Positions 1 to 8,896 of a stretch of 32,612 nt of DNA are shown here, in pieces. How positions within the stretch are numbered: position 1 is the stretch's first letter; each line of letters starts with the position of its first letter. A program made the translations under genes and the position numbers. The notes under the pieces are model-generated. The model had not been told where the DNA came from. It did not search any database and was given only the letters and a program-made list of their open reading frames with translations. The stretch spans positions 1 through 32,612 of the forward strand of contig JALXFE010000042.1 of assembly GCA_027069135.1 (NCBI GenBank), read 5' to 3'. Source of the stretch: Thermoanaerobaculia bacterium (GTDB taxonomy: Bacteria > Acidobacteriota > Thermoanaerobaculia > Multivoradales > JAHZIX01).

Positions 1-2
1 CC

Positions 3-494
3 GGGATTCCCGGTGTCTGGGTCAATCGCACCGCCCTTTATAAGGCGCGGCTCAGGAAGAAGGGGCGGGAGAAAATCCGTCCCATCGACTTTGAAGAAGA
101 TCTCCTCCTCAAGTTCTCGCCCCTACCATGTTGGGCCCATCTGTCGCCGGAGGACTACCAACAGAGAATCCGGGATCTGGTTCGGGAGATCGAAGAAGAA
201 ACCGCCGCTCGACACCGGGAAGCGGGGACAAGCCCGTTGGGCCGCCGTGCGGTGCTCAAGAGGGATCCCCACTACCGACCCAAAGCCCTCAAGACCTCTC
301 CGGCGCCCCGGGTCCATGCCGCCACCCGGGAGGCCCGCAAGAGGTTCATGGATGCCCTGCGCATCTTCCTCAGAGCCTACCGGGCGGCTTCGGCGCGGCT
401 TCGAGGCGGTGACCTGTCTGCCGAGTTCCCCGGGGGATGTTTTCCACCCCACGGGCCCTTCGTTCCCTTCGGCGACAGCCTGCACCCGGTGTAA
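3..494 (+). CDS. IS200/REP-associated transposase-like protein, C-terminal part
   Basis: The gene enters from the left edge, so its start and probably its N-terminal Y1 (HUH-type) nuclease domain lie outside. Reading frame 3 is open from the first bases to a TAA at 492-494, about 163 residues. The visible part resembles the tail of IS200-like, REP-associated transposases of GC-rich bacteria: a stretch with PLPCWAHLSPEDYQQR, then GRRAVLKRDPHYRPK, a Lys/Arg-rich helix, and the end signature FPGGCFPPHGPFV. The catalytic His-hydrophobe-His and Tyr motifs cannot be seen here. Two plus-strand frames overlap it, but only this one gives recognisable family motifs. The gene may be intact upstream or a remnant. 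Family assignment is from recalled similarity, not a search. Confidence 0.6.
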   Translation, partial: GIPGVWVNRTALYKARLRKKGREKIRPIDFEEDLLLKFSPLPCWAHLSPEDYQQRIRDLVREIEEETAARHREAGTSPLGRRAVLKRDPHYRPKALKTSPAPRVHAATREARKRFMDALRIFLRAYRAASARLRGGDLSAEFPGGCFPPHGPFVPFGDSLHPV

Positions 495-624
495 CCGGGC
501 GCCGTCGCCGCAGCTCTCGAGATTCCAGCCACCGAAAGCGGTGGACTTGGGAAAAGGTGCGCCTGGAGAGCATTTTCGCCCCCAGACTCAGCCTTTCGGA
601 GGGTAGAGGATCGCGAAATTTGGC

Positions 625-701
625 CTAGCGGAGCATCCTGACGGGCGATTCTGGGAGTTTGAGTCTGTTCCGTACTGCAAGGATGCTCCATCCTTCGCTA
701 G
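625..701. repeat. Imperfect inverted repeat between transposase-like gene and epimerase
   Basis: CTAGCGGAGCATCCT at 625-639 is mirrored by AGGATGCTCC at 680-689 plus CGCTAG at 696-701, with six extra bases in the right arm. The right arm itself contains a small perfect hairpin, AAGGATG-CTC-CATCCTT (679-695). It could be the terminal hairpin of the transposase-like element, or a transcription terminator for the minus-strand epimerase that ends at 733. No U-tract follows on either strand, so a simple intrinsic terminator is not certain. The rest of 495-732 shows no gene. Confidence 0.45.
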
Positions 702-732
702 TAGGCTGCCTACTTTCTCAGAGGAAGAATGC

Positions 733-1704
733 CTATCTAAGACCTTGCGATTGACGCCGCCGCACCCAATCCGTGGTCCGCTGGAGGCCTTCTTGGAGAG
801 GGATGGCTTCCCCCAGGCTCAGCTCCTTGCGACCCAAGGATGGATCGATGCAGGACCGGCGCTGCTCCCCCGGTTTCGCCGGGCCGAAGGAGGCCTCGAT
901 AGAGGTCCCAACGGCGGTGGCGAGGTGTTGGTAGAGCTCCACCACGGAGGTCTCGATTCCCGCTCCTACGTTGTAGATATGGAAACCTGGACGCCCCAGG
1001 GCCGCCCGATTGGCGTCAACGACGTCGTCGACGTGAATGTAGTCCCGGGTCTGGCCACCGTCGCCATTGATGGTGGGCGTCTTGCCATCGAGCAAGAGCT
1101 TCAGGAAGATGGCCACCACCCCGGCCTCCCCCAGGGGATTCTGCCGCGGCCCGTAGACATTGCCGTACCGCAGGCAGGTGACATCCAACCCGTAGGCCTG
1201 GTGAAAGTAATAGAGGTAGTGCTCGCAGGCAACCTTGGAGACACCGTAGGGGGACACTGGGTGCAGGGGGTGGCTTTCGGTGGCCGGGAACATCTCCTGC
1301 TCACCGTAGATCGCTCCGCCGGTGGAGGCGAAGAGGATTTGCTTCACCCCACCTCGGGCCGCCGCTTCCAATAGATTGACGGTGCCCAGGATATTCACCC
1401 GGGCGTCGAAGGCCACATCCTCTACAGATCGGCGGATATTCATCTGCGCCGCTTCGTGGACGAGGACGTCGAAGCCCCCCTCGGCGAGCAGCTGCGCCGC
1501 CTGCGGCGAGCCGATATCCATGCGATGGAGCGAAAAGCGCCCCCCCTGAGCCTCCACCGACGGGAGATTCTCCTCGAGACCGGTAGAGAAATCATCCACC
1601 ACCGTCACGCGGTGACCGTCTTCGAGCCATGCGTCCACCAGGTGGGAGCCGATGAATCCGGCCCCACCGGTAACCAAGATCTTCTTGCTCTGATCGTTCT
1701 TCAT
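733..1704 (-). CDS. NAD-dependent epimerase/dehydratase, GalE-like (extended SDR)
   Basis: A 323-residue extended short-chain dehydrogenase/reductase, probably a nucleotide-sugar 4-epimerase (UDP-Glc/UDP-GlcNAc type) supplying a precursor for the nearby polysaccharide genes. Visible motifs: the NAD-binding TGGAGFIGS at about residues 12-20, the conserved aspartate region VVDDFSTG, the catalytic Ser-Thr at 127-128 (FASTGG), and the YxxxK pair Tyr153/Lys157 in SPYGVSK. RYGNVYGPRQNP and GDGGQTRDYIHVDD, typical of GalE/WbpP-like enzymes, follow. Length fits the family. The ATG at 1704 sits 7 codons before the Rossmann motif; no strong ribosome binding site is seen. Substrate cannot be set from sequence. 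It stands alone on the minus strand, with repeat elements on both sides. Confidence 0.88.
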   Translation of the reverse strand: MKNDQSKKILVTGGAGFIGSHLVDAWLEDGHRVTVVDDFSTGLEENLPSVEAQGGRFSLHRMDIGSPQAAQLLAEGGFDVLVHEAAQMNIRRSVEDVAFDARVNILGTVNLLEAAARGGVKQILFASTGGAIYGEQEMFPATESHPLHPVSPYGVSKVACEHYLYYFHQAYGLDVTCLRYGNVYGPRQNPLGEAGVVAIFLKLLLDGKTPTINGDGGQTRDYIHVDDVVDANRAALGRPGFHIYNVGAGIETSVVELYQHLATAVGTSIEASFGPAKPGEQRRSCIDPSLGRKELSLGEAIPLQEGLQRTTDWVRRRQSQGLR

Positions 1705-1769
1705 GAGGCTGCCGAGCCTAACATTTCCCAGCTACCCATCTTCGTCGGAGGGCCGCGACCGCCCCTCAC

Positions 1770-1780
1770 GGGACACTAGC
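1770..1780. repeat. Extra solo copy of the element's 11-bp core end
   Basis: GGGACACTAGC at 1770-1780 repeats, in the orientation of the right arm, the 11-bp core found at 1802-1812 (inverted) and 1958-1968. With 1802-1812 it forms an 11-bp perfect inverted repeat around a 21-bp loop. It may be the remnant of a second, nested insertion or an alternative boundary of the 218-bp element. Confidence 0.5.
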
Positions 1781-1998
1781 AGCTCGTGGCAGAGGTCAGG
1801 CGCTAGTGTCCCGATTGGCTAATTCGCGTGAGAAATCGCGAGGCATTTCGGGACTCTGGTAAGGCGTGAGGACAAGTAATAGCAGAGCTATTGCGCGGAG
1901 GAACAACGCAGCTAGAGCCCGAAAGGGCCGCGTATTTATGCGATGAATTTGTCAATCGGGACACTAGCGAGAGCGCGGCTAGACTTTTGCCACGAACT
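1781..1998. repeat. 218-bp MITE/REP-like long imperfect inverted repeat
   Basis: The whole segment is self-complementary around base 1885 (AATAGC-AGA-GCTATT at 1878-1892). Its clearest arms are GCTAGTGTCCCGATTGGC at 1802-1819 and GTCAATCGGGACACTAGC at 1951-1968, 17 of 18 matched. The pairing continues inward (AATTCG, ATTTCGGG against CCCGAAA, GCGT) and outward (AGCTCGTGGCA at 1781-1791 against TGCCACGAACT at 1988-1998). As RNA or single-stranded DNA it would form one long, bulged hairpin. No coding function is apparent. It looks like a non-autonomous mobile or REP-like element, perhaps moved in trans by a transposase of the type found at the left edge; that link is inference. Confidence 0.6.
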
Positions 1999-2248
1999 GT
2001 TAGCTCCTCCATCCAGGCCTCCGCATAAGTAGGACATAAAGTGCCACCCCGCCCGAAGGCCTCCGACAAGAAATTCGGACATTGAAGGATTGGAGTCCCA
2101 CCAGGCGCACTTTACGATTCCCGAAACTTAACGTGGCATTCAATCTCTTCTGGGGTTTCTCTCGGATTAGCCCTCACGGCGATTCGAATCTCATCCCAGG
2201 AGCTAGCCCAGGGCAAGTGACAAGAGGTTCACGAAAGGAGTCAAACGC
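1999..2248. other. Leader region of the giant surface-protein gene
   Basis: No gene was recognised between the 218-bp repeat element and the ATG at 2249. The stretch must hold the promoter of the large gene, but no pair of hexamers stands out. A short inverted repeat, TAAAGTG (2037-2043) with CACTTTA (2108-2114), is present. A strong ribosome binding site, AAAGGAG at 2234-2240, lies eight bases before the ATG and fixes that start. Confidence 0.5.
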
Positions 2249-5200
2249 ATGATGCCGAGGACTACCGCGCAGAGTCGGGTTCGAGTCTTCTTCTCGTTAG
2301 TAGGTCTCTCTCTGATGGCTGTCGCCGCATCGGCCCAGACGATTGCGGGCACAGCCTTCAGGGATCCGGATGGTGACGGCATCAGAGACCCCACGGAGCT
2401 CGGAATCTCGAGCCTTGTCATCACAGCTTTCGATTCCACCGGCGCGCTGGCCGCCCAAACCGCCAGTTGCGGAAATTCAGCCGTTTCCATCCCGGCGAAT
2501 CCCCCGGGGATTCCCGTGACCATCAACGTGGCCGCCTGCGCGGTCACCGAGGTGGGCCAGTACACGCTCTCGGGGCTCACCGTCGGCGACCCCTACCGGT
2601 TGGAGTCCACCTGGAACGACTCCCTCCTTTTCGACGGCGCCCAGGGCAGCACTTCGGTCCAATTCGCCGTCGGTGGCGCCACGGGGGCCGACTTCGGGGT
2701 CAACTTCCCGGAAGACTTCTGTCAGAGCAATCCCCGAATCATCGCCGGTTGCTATCCACTGGTTCTGAGCCCTTTCGGCCCGCCGGCTTGGGATCCTAGC
2801 CGCACGGATACCCTGGTTGTCTCCTGGCCCTACGACACCCGGTTCCCCACGGCCGCCGATGCAGAAATCCACACCACCTCTTTCACCAACGACGCCGACT
2901 ATGGAGATCTCGGCAACATCTTCGGTGTCACGGTACATCGCTCGACCCTCACCGCCTTTTTCTCGGCGCTCTCGACCCCCTTTTGGCCGAGTGGCTCCGC
3001 CGGGATGGGCGGCATCTATTCCGCCGATTACAGCGGCCCCGGCAATACCTACGTCGCGGCCTCGGCGGGTCTTTTCGTGGATCTCGATCCCTTGGTCGAT
3101 CTGACCAACCAGAACCCGGTCACTGCCGGGGTGTTGGACCGCTTCGGCGAGCAGGGCTTGGGGGGCATCGATTTCTCTGATGACGACCAGATCCTCTGGG
3201 CTGTAAATATGGGTGCCGGTACCCTCCTGCGTATGGATGTAGGCGACCCACCGGTCGCCCCCGTCGCCGCGGACATCACCGAGATCGCTATCACCAATCA
3301 CGGCTGCACCAACGGTAGCTTCCGGCCCGGACCCGTCGAGACCCATCGCGGCAAGGTCTATGTCGGCGGTGTCTGCGACGCCGCCACCGGAACCCTAGCG
3401 GACCTCAAGATGGTAGTCCTCGAATACGACGGAACGACCTTCACGCAACGCCTATCGGCAGCGCTGGACTTCGACGTCAACCAGATCTTCCCCCTGGCGA
3501 GCTTCAAGATGGCTCCCTGGGCCAACACGGATACGGCCGACGCGCCGCAGCCTCTCATGACCAACCTCGTCTTCGACGACGACGGCTCCTTGGTCCTCGG
3601 CTTCATGCCTCGGGTCATGTACAACACCTTCGCCCAAACCGCCGGGTTCATCCTGCGAGCCCAGGCCGTCGGCGCTGGCTTCACCCTGGAGAGCGGTGGC
3701 GTCAGCAGCCCATTCACCTCCACCGCCCGCACCGCTTGGGCCGGTGCAGGATTTCACGGTGCCAATCCGCCCTTAAGCGAAGGCCCCGGAGGAGATTACT
3801 TCTTCGAGAACGGCATCTTCTCAGGTGCTTTCGCACCGCCACCCTTCGTCCCCATCAACGCGACGACCTACCACCCGGTGCTCTTCTCCGCTGGTGTGAC
3901 CGTCGTTTCCGGCACCGGCGAGATCGCTGCGGGCTTCACCGACCCGGTCTCCATCAACTCCTTCGGAGTTCGCTACCTGGACCGTACCAACGGCCGGACC
4001 ATCGCAGGTTTGCAATTCGGAGGCCTCAAAGTAGCCCTGGTCTCCGACGTCGACACCATCTGCGAATCGGCTCCCTTGGAGATCGGCAACCGCCTCTGGT
4101 GCGACACCGACCGTGATGGCGTGCAAGACCCCGGGGAAGCCGGGGTCAGCGGCATCCAGGTCGGATTTCAATGCGGCGGCGCAACCGCCATCACGGCGAC
4201 AACGGACGGCAACGGTCGTTTCCTCTTCACCGACGCCGACTACAGCGCCGCCAACAGCGGGGCCCTGATCCCACGGAATAGCTCCTGCACCATCTCCATC
4301 GACACGACGGGTGCCAACGGCTCTTCGATCACCACCGCTTGTGGCTCGACGCTCCTATCTCCCCAGAATATGGGAGGCAGCGACGCCGGCGGCGACCTAC
4401 GGGATTCCGATGGCTCTCTCAACGGCTCCACCGTGGAGATCGCTGTCGCCACCGGCAGCAACGGCGCCAACGACCATAGCTACGACCAAGGATTCCAACC
4501 CACGCTTCCCCCGACCGACGATTTTGGGGATGCCCCGGACACCTACGGCACGACCTCGGGGGCCAACGGACCCAGCCACACCGGGCTCGCCGGCTTTCTC
4601 CTCGGCTCCACCGAGGACCTGGAGGCGGACGGCCAGCCCAGTGCCGGGGCCAGCGGCGACGACGTCAACGGTACCCCGGACGACGAGGACGGCATCGCCT
4701 TCGCGGGCGGTATGGCCATGGCTGTGGCCTGCTCCACCGGCAATGGTCTGACGGCGACCCTCACCAACACAGCTGCGGTAGCCACTCCTCTGTTGGACGC
4801 CTGGATCGACTGGAACGGCAACGGCGTTTTCGACCATCCGGCCGAGCACCTCTTCGGGGGAAGCGCCGTGACTCTCACTTCCGGCGCCAATGCGCTGACC
4901 TATGACGTCCCTTGTGACGCCGCCGCCCAGGCGACGAGCTACGCACGTTTCCGCCTGGCTTCGTCCGCCACCGGTACTCCTCTGGGGGCCGCGGCGGACG
5001 GCGAGGTCGAAGACTATGTCTTCGAGGTCAAGGGCGTCGATTACGGTGATGCCCCGGATACCTATGGCACCACCATGGCCGCCAACGGACCGCGGCATAC
5101 CATCGTCTCGGCCTTCCTCTTGGGAAGCGCCGAGGACGAGGACGCCGACGGTCAGCCCGGTGCTGGTGCCAACGGAGACGACCTGGACGTCGCCGTCGAC

Positions 5201-8200
5201 GACGAGGACGGAATCGTTTTCGCTGGCGGCGCCATGGCCGGAGCCTGCTCTACCGGCAACAGCGTCACCGCAACCTTGACGAAATTCACCTCCGGTGCCC
5301 CGGGTCAGCTCGATGCCTGGATCGATTGGAATGGCGACGGCAACTTCGATCACCCGGCAGAGCACCTCTTCGGCGGCACCAGCGTGGTCCTCGCCAGCGG
5401 CGCCAACAACCTGACCTACGACGTTCCCTGTAGCGCGACGCCGCAGACGGTCTCTTACGCCCGCTTCCGACTCAGCACCGCCGGCAGCCTGATGCCGACC
5501 GGCGCCACCGACGACGGCGAGGTGGAGGATTACGTCTTTGAGGTCAAGGGCGTCGACTTCGGGGACGCGCCGGACACCTACGGCACCACCATGCTGGCCA
5601 GCGGACCGAGTCACACGATCGTCCCGGGCTTTGGCCTGGGCGGGGCAGAAGACACTGAGCCCGATGGCACTCCCACTCCAGGAGCCGACGGGGACGACAC
5701 CACCGGAGGAACCCCGGACGACGAGGACGGCGTGGACTTCGGAGCCGGAGGCGCCATGGCGGGCGCCTGCTCCACCGGTAACCAGGCGACCATCACGGTC
5801 ACCAACAGCCTGGCCGGGGTCACGGGCTTGCTCGACGCTTGGATCGATTGGAACGGCGACGGCACCTTCGACCACCCGGCGGAGCATCTCTTCGGAGGGA
5901 CCAGCCAGGCGACGGTAGCGGGCCCCAACACCGTGACCTACGACGTCCCCTGCGACGCCGTACAACAAGCGGTCAGCTACGCCCGATTCCGCCTCTCCTC
6001 CACCGGCGGCCTGATGCCGACGGATACCACGGGCCCGGTTGCAAACGGCGAGGTTGAGGACTATGTATTCGAGGTCAAGGGAGTCGACTTCGGTGACGCA
6101 CCGGATACCTACGGCACCACCCTGGCCGCCAACGGCCCGAGCCATACCATCGTGCCCGGCTACTCCTTGGGAATCCTCGAAGACACCGAGGCCGATGGCC
6201 AGCCCGGTGCGACCGCCGATAGCGATGACACCACCGGCGATGCGGACGAAGACGGGGTCGACTTCGGAGCCGGCGGCCCCATGGCCGGGGCCTGCACCCT
6301 GGCCAATCCCCTCACCGTCACCCTCACCGACACCGCGGTGGTAGGTACCGCCTTCCTCGACGCCTGGATCGATTGGAACGGTGACGGAACCTTCGACCAC
6401 CCGGCGGAGCATCTCTTCGGAGGGACCACCGCGGTGCTTGTCGCCGGATCGAACGCTCTGGCCTACGATGTCCCCTGCGACGCCGTACAGCAGGCGGTGA
6501 GCTACGCCCGATTCCGCCTCTCCTCCACCGGTGGTCTCACCCCCACCGATGCGGCGGGAGGTCCGGTCATGGACGGCGAGGTCGAGGACTATGTCTTCGA
6601 AGTCAAGGGCATCGACTACGGCGACGCCCCGGACACCTACGGCACCACCATGGCCGCCAACGGCCCGAGCCACGTCATCGTGCCCGGGTACTCCCTGGGG
6701 CCGGCGGAGGATACCGAATCCGACGGCCAGCCGGATCCGGCAGCCCAGGGGGACGACACCACCGGAGATACGCCGGACGACGAGGACGGCGTCGACTTCG
6801 GAGTCAGCGGTCCCATGGCCGGGGCCTGCTCCATCGGAAATAGCGTCACCGTCGAGTGGGTGGACAGCGCCGGCATCGGCACCGCCTTCCTCGACGCCTG
6901 GGCGGATTGGAACGGCAACGGCACTTTCGATCACCCGGCGGAGCATCTCTTCGGTGCCAGCACCGCCTTGGTGGCCGGTGCCAACGCCCTGACCTACGAT
7001 GTGCCCTGCGACGCCGCCCAGCAGACGGTGAGCTTCATCCGCTTCCGCCTCTCCTCCGTCGGTGGTCTCGAGCCGACGGATACCGGGGGACCGGCGGCGG
7101 ACGGCGAGGTCGAGGACTACGTCTTCGAAGTCAAGGGCATCGACTACGGCGACGCCCCGGACACCTACAGCACCACCATGGCCGCCAGCGGGCCTAGCCA
7201 CACCATCATTCCCGGGTACTCCCTGGGAGCGGCGGAAGACACCGAAGCCGACGGTCAACCCACCGCCACGGCGGATGGCGACGACATCAACGGAGCGACC
7301 CCGAACGACGAGGACGGCATCACCTTCGCGGGAGGAATGCCCATGGCCTACACCTGCCAGGCCACCTCGGTGGACGCCGTCCTCACGGATAGCGCCGGTA
7401 TCGGCACAGCCTTGCTGGACGCCTGGATCGATTGGAACGGCAACGGTACTTTCGATCACCCGACGGAGCATCTCTTCGCCGGCACCAGTCAGGTCCTAGC
7501 ATTGGGGAGCAACACCTTGAATTTCATGGTGCCCTGTGATGCGGCTCCGGGCGCCGTCTACGCCCGCTTCCGCCTCTCCTCCGCCGGAGGCCTGCCTCCG
7601 ACCAACACCGCCGGGCCCGTCGCCGACGGTGAAGTGGAGGATTACACCTTCCGGATCAAGGGCCTCGATTGGGGCGATGCTCCGGCTCCTTACGCCACGC
7701 TGAGCGCCGACGGCGGCGCCCACCACATCCTCCTGCCGACGGGGAACCCGTTCCTCGGTACCCTCGTCGACAACGAAGCCGATGGCCAGCCGGATGCGGC
7801 CCACCAGGGGGATGACAACACCGGTACCGACGACGAGGACGGGGTCACCGTCCCAGCCATGGTCGTTCCCGGCTCCCCCATCGACATGGATGTGGTGGCC
7901 GGCACCGACGGCGTCTTGAACGCCTGGGTGGATTTCAACGGCAACGGCATCTGGGGCGATGATCCGGCAGAACAGGTCGCGGCGGATCTGGCCGTCACCG
8001 CCGGCACCATCACGGTCTCGGCCACCGTGCCGCCGACCTCTCCCCCAGGGACGGTCTGCGCCCGATTCCGCTTCTCCTCCGCCACCGGCATCGACCCCAC
8101 GGGTCTGGCGCCGGACGGGGAGATCGAGGACTACGGCGTAGAGATCCTGCCGGAGAACGCCATGGTCGGCGCTGCCAAGGAAGTCATCGACGTGGTCGAC

Positions 8201-8734
8201 AACGGCGACGGCACCTTCCTGGTCTTCTACCTGATTCGCCTCGAGAACTTCGGCAATATTCTGCTCGAGTCCTTGCAGGCGACCACCGATCTGGCCACCG
8301 CCTTCGATGCGGCGGTGAGCTGGAACGTCGACTCGATCCTGGCCTCTCCGGGCTTGACCCTCAACCCTGCTTTCGACGGCGAGACGGACGTCAACCTTCT
8401 GATCGGTATGGACACCCTCGACGTGGCCCAATCCGAAACGATCGATCTGACCGTTCTCGTAGCCCCGGGCCAGAATCCGGGCCCCTTCGTCTGCAGTGCT
8501 GAGGTCACCGCCACCAGCACGGCAGGAACCGATGTCGAGGATGTTTCCCAGGATGGCGACGACGCCGATCCGGACGGAAACGACAACCCCACCGACGATA
8601 ACGAGCCCACTCCCGTCATCTTTGATCTCTTCGAGATCCTGGAGATCCCCACCGTCGGAGAGCTTGGCCTCGTCCTCCTCAGCGCCCTCCTATTGTTCGC
8701 AGGTCTGGCGGTCCTGAAGCGCCGCCAAGCCTGA
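2249..8734 (+). CDS. Giant secreted GEVEDY-repeat protein with IPTL-CTERM-like tail
   Basis: A 2161-residue, very acidic exported protein, probably an outer-surface adhesin or matrix protein. Order: signal peptide (about 1-29, ending AASA-Q); SdrD-B-like domain with the loop DPDGDGIRDPTE; a middle of about 150-605 that may be a propeller; a second SdrD-B-like domain near 611 (CDTDRDGVQDPGEAG); seven tandem repeats of about 175 residues (758 to about 1970). Each repeat has (D)xGDAPDTYGTT, DDEDG, a calcium-loop-like DWNGNGTFDHPAEHLF, and ends GEVEDYVFEVKG. A DUF11-like domain follows, then IPTVGELG at 2133, a hydrophobic helix and KRRQA. That tail resembles the IPTL-CTERM signal handled by exosortase H (XrtH), but with Val for Leu and no Trp. 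No exosortase gene is in the window. Start is fixed by AAAGGAG eight bases upstream. Ligand unknown. Confidence 0.9.
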   Translation: MMPRTTAQSRVRVFFSLVGLSLMAVAASAQTIAGTAFRDPDGDGIRDPTELGISSLVITAFDSTGALAAQTASCGNSAVSIPANPPGIPVTINVAACAVTEVGQYTLSGLTVGDPYRLESTWNDSLLFDGAQGSTSVQFAVGGATGADFGVNFPEDFCQSNPRIIAGCYPLVLSPFGPPAWDPSRTDTLVVSWPYDTRFPTAADAEIHTTSFTNDADYGDLGNIFGVTVHRSTLTAFFSALSTPFWPSGSAGMGGIYSADYSGPGNTYVAASAGLFVDLDPLVDLTNQNPVTAGVLDRFGEQGLGGIDFSDDDQILWAVNMGAGTLLRMDVGDPPVAPVAADITEIAITNHGCTNGSFRPGPVETHRGKVYVGGVCDAATGTLADLKMVVLEYDGTTFTQRLSAALDFDVNQIFPLASFKMAPWANTDTADAPQPLMTNLVFDDDGSLVLGFMPRVMYNTFAQTAGFILRAQAVGAGFTLESGGVSSPFTSTARTAWAGAGFHGANPPLSEGPGGDYFFENGIFSGAFAPPPFVPINATTYHPVLFSAGVTVVSGTGEIAAGFTDPVSINSFGVRYLDRTNGRTIAGLQFGGLKVALVSDVDTICESAPLEIGNRLWCDTDRDGVQDPGEAGVSGIQVGFQCGGATAITATTDGNGRFLFTDADYSAANSGALIPRNSSCTISIDTTGANGSSITTACGSTLLSPQNMGGSDAGGDLRDSDGSLNGSTVEIAVATGSNGANDHSYDQGFQPTLPPTDDFGDAPDTYGTTSGANGPSHTGLAGFLLGSTEDLEADGQPSAGASGDDVNGTPDDEDGIAFAGGMAMAVACSTGNGLTATLTNTAAVATPLLDAWIDWNGNGVFDHPAEHLFGGSAVTLTSGANALTYDVPCDAAAQATSYARFRLASSATGTPLGAAADGEVEDYVFEVKGVDYGDAPDTYGTTMAANGPRHTIVSAFLLGSAEDEDADGQPGAGANGDDLDVAVDDEDGIVFAGGAMAGACSTGNSVTATLTKFTSGAPGQLDAWIDWNGDGNFDHPAEHLFGGTSVVLASGANNLTYDVPCSATPQTVSYARFRLSTAGSLMPTGATDDGEVEDYVFEVKGVDFGDAPDTYGTTMLASGPSHTIVPGFGLGGAEDTEPDGTPTPGADGDDTTGGTPDDEDGVDFGAGGAMAGACSTGNQATITVTNSLAGVTGLLDAWIDWNGDGTFDHPAEHLFGGTSQATVAGPNTVTYDVPCDAVQQAVSYARFRLSSTGGLMPTDTTGPVANGEVEDYVFEVKGVDFGDAPDTYGTTLAANGPSHTIVPGYSLGILEDTEADGQPGATADSDDTTGDADEDGVDFGAGGPMAGACTLANPLTVTLTDTAVVGTAFLDAWIDWNGDGTFDHPAEHLFGGTTAVLVAGSNALAYDVPCDAVQQAVSYARFRLSSTGGLTPTDAAGGPVMDGEVEDYVFEVKGIDYGDAPDTYGTTMAANGPSHVIVPGYSLGPAEDTESDGQPDPAAQGDDTTGDTPDDEDGVDFGVSGPMAGACSIGNSVTVEWVDSAGIGTAFLDAWADWNGNGTFDHPAEHLFGASTALVAGANALTYDVPCDAAQQTVSFIRFRLSSVGGLEPTDTGGPAADGEVEDYVFEVKGIDYGDAPDTYSTTMAASGPSHTIIPGYSLGAAEDTEADGQPTATADGDDINGATPNDEDGITFAGGMPMAYTCQATSVDAVLTDSAGIGTALLDAWIDWNGNGTFDHPTEHLFAGTSQVLALGSNTLNFMVPCDAAPGAVYARFRLSSAGGLPPTNTAGPVADGEVEDYTFRIKGLDWGDAPAPYATLSADGGAHHILLPTGNPFLGTLVDNEADGQPDAAHQGDDNTGTDDEDGVTVPAMVVPGSPIDMDVVAGTDGVLNAWVDFNGNGIWGDDPAEQVAADLAVTAGTITVSATVPPTSPPGTVCARFRFSSATGIDPTGLAPDGEIEDYGVEILPENAMVGAAKEVIDVVDNGDGTFLVFYLIRLENFGNILLESLQATTDLATAFDAAVSWNVDSILASPGLTLNPAFDGETDVNLLIGMDTLDVAQSETIDLTVLVAPGQNPGPFVCSAEVTATSTAGTDVEDVSQDGDDADPDGNDNPTDDNEPTPVIFDLFEILEIPTVGELGLVLLSALLLFAGLAVLKRRQA
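4520..8160 (+). repeat. Seven tandem ~520-540-bp coding repeats (GEVEDY units)
   Basis: Units begin at 4520, 5039, 5555, 6086, 6614, 7142 and 7667, each at the GDAP motif. Units 3 to 6 share long near-identical DNA stretches, for example around the FDHPAEHLF codons (about 5868-5900 and 6390-6425) and the GEVEDY-to-GDAPDTY junction (about 6577-6660 and 7100-7190). Unit 7 is the most divergent (DWGDAPAPYATL, no HPAEH). The pattern points to recent duplication or gene conversion among the central units. Confidence 0.85.
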
Positions 8735-8750
8735 GTTCCTCACAATAAGA

Positions 8751-8781
8751 CCGCGGGCGGGGAGTCCTTCCCCTCCCGCGG
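8751..8781. terminator. Shared convergent terminator hairpin
   Basis: CCGCGGGCGGGG (8751-8762) pairs with CCCCTCCCGCGG (8770-8781), 11 of 12 bases, around a 7-base loop. It lies 16 bases after the stop of the giant surface-protein gene and between it and the convergent kinase gene that ends at 8897. The minus-strand reading is followed by TCTTATTGT, the plus-strand reading by a pyrimidine-rich CTGGTTCCTTCC; neither is a perfect U-tract. A bidirectional terminator is the simplest reading. Confidence 0.6.
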
Positions 8782-8896
8782 CTGGTTCCTTCCCCTCCTC
8801 AAGAATACCCAGAACACTAGGGCTTCCCTTAAAGATTCAATGTCATCAAGGGCATGCGCCCGGAGGTGCACCATCAGATCCCGAGCGGGAGGTGGG

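Noticed and set aside
1803-2069. An 88-codon minus-strand frame across the long inverted repeat
   Set aside because: Most of it is the right and left arms of the self-complementary element; the peptide has no domain and the frame starts in featureless DNA.
4397-7471. A 1024-codon open frame on the minus strand inside the giant surface-protein gene
   Set aside because: It mirrors the repeat array in the antisense direction. Its repeats merely reflect the coding-strand repeats and GC bias, its product is Gly/Val/Arg-rich without any domain, and the plus strand has signal peptide, domains and ribosome binding site.
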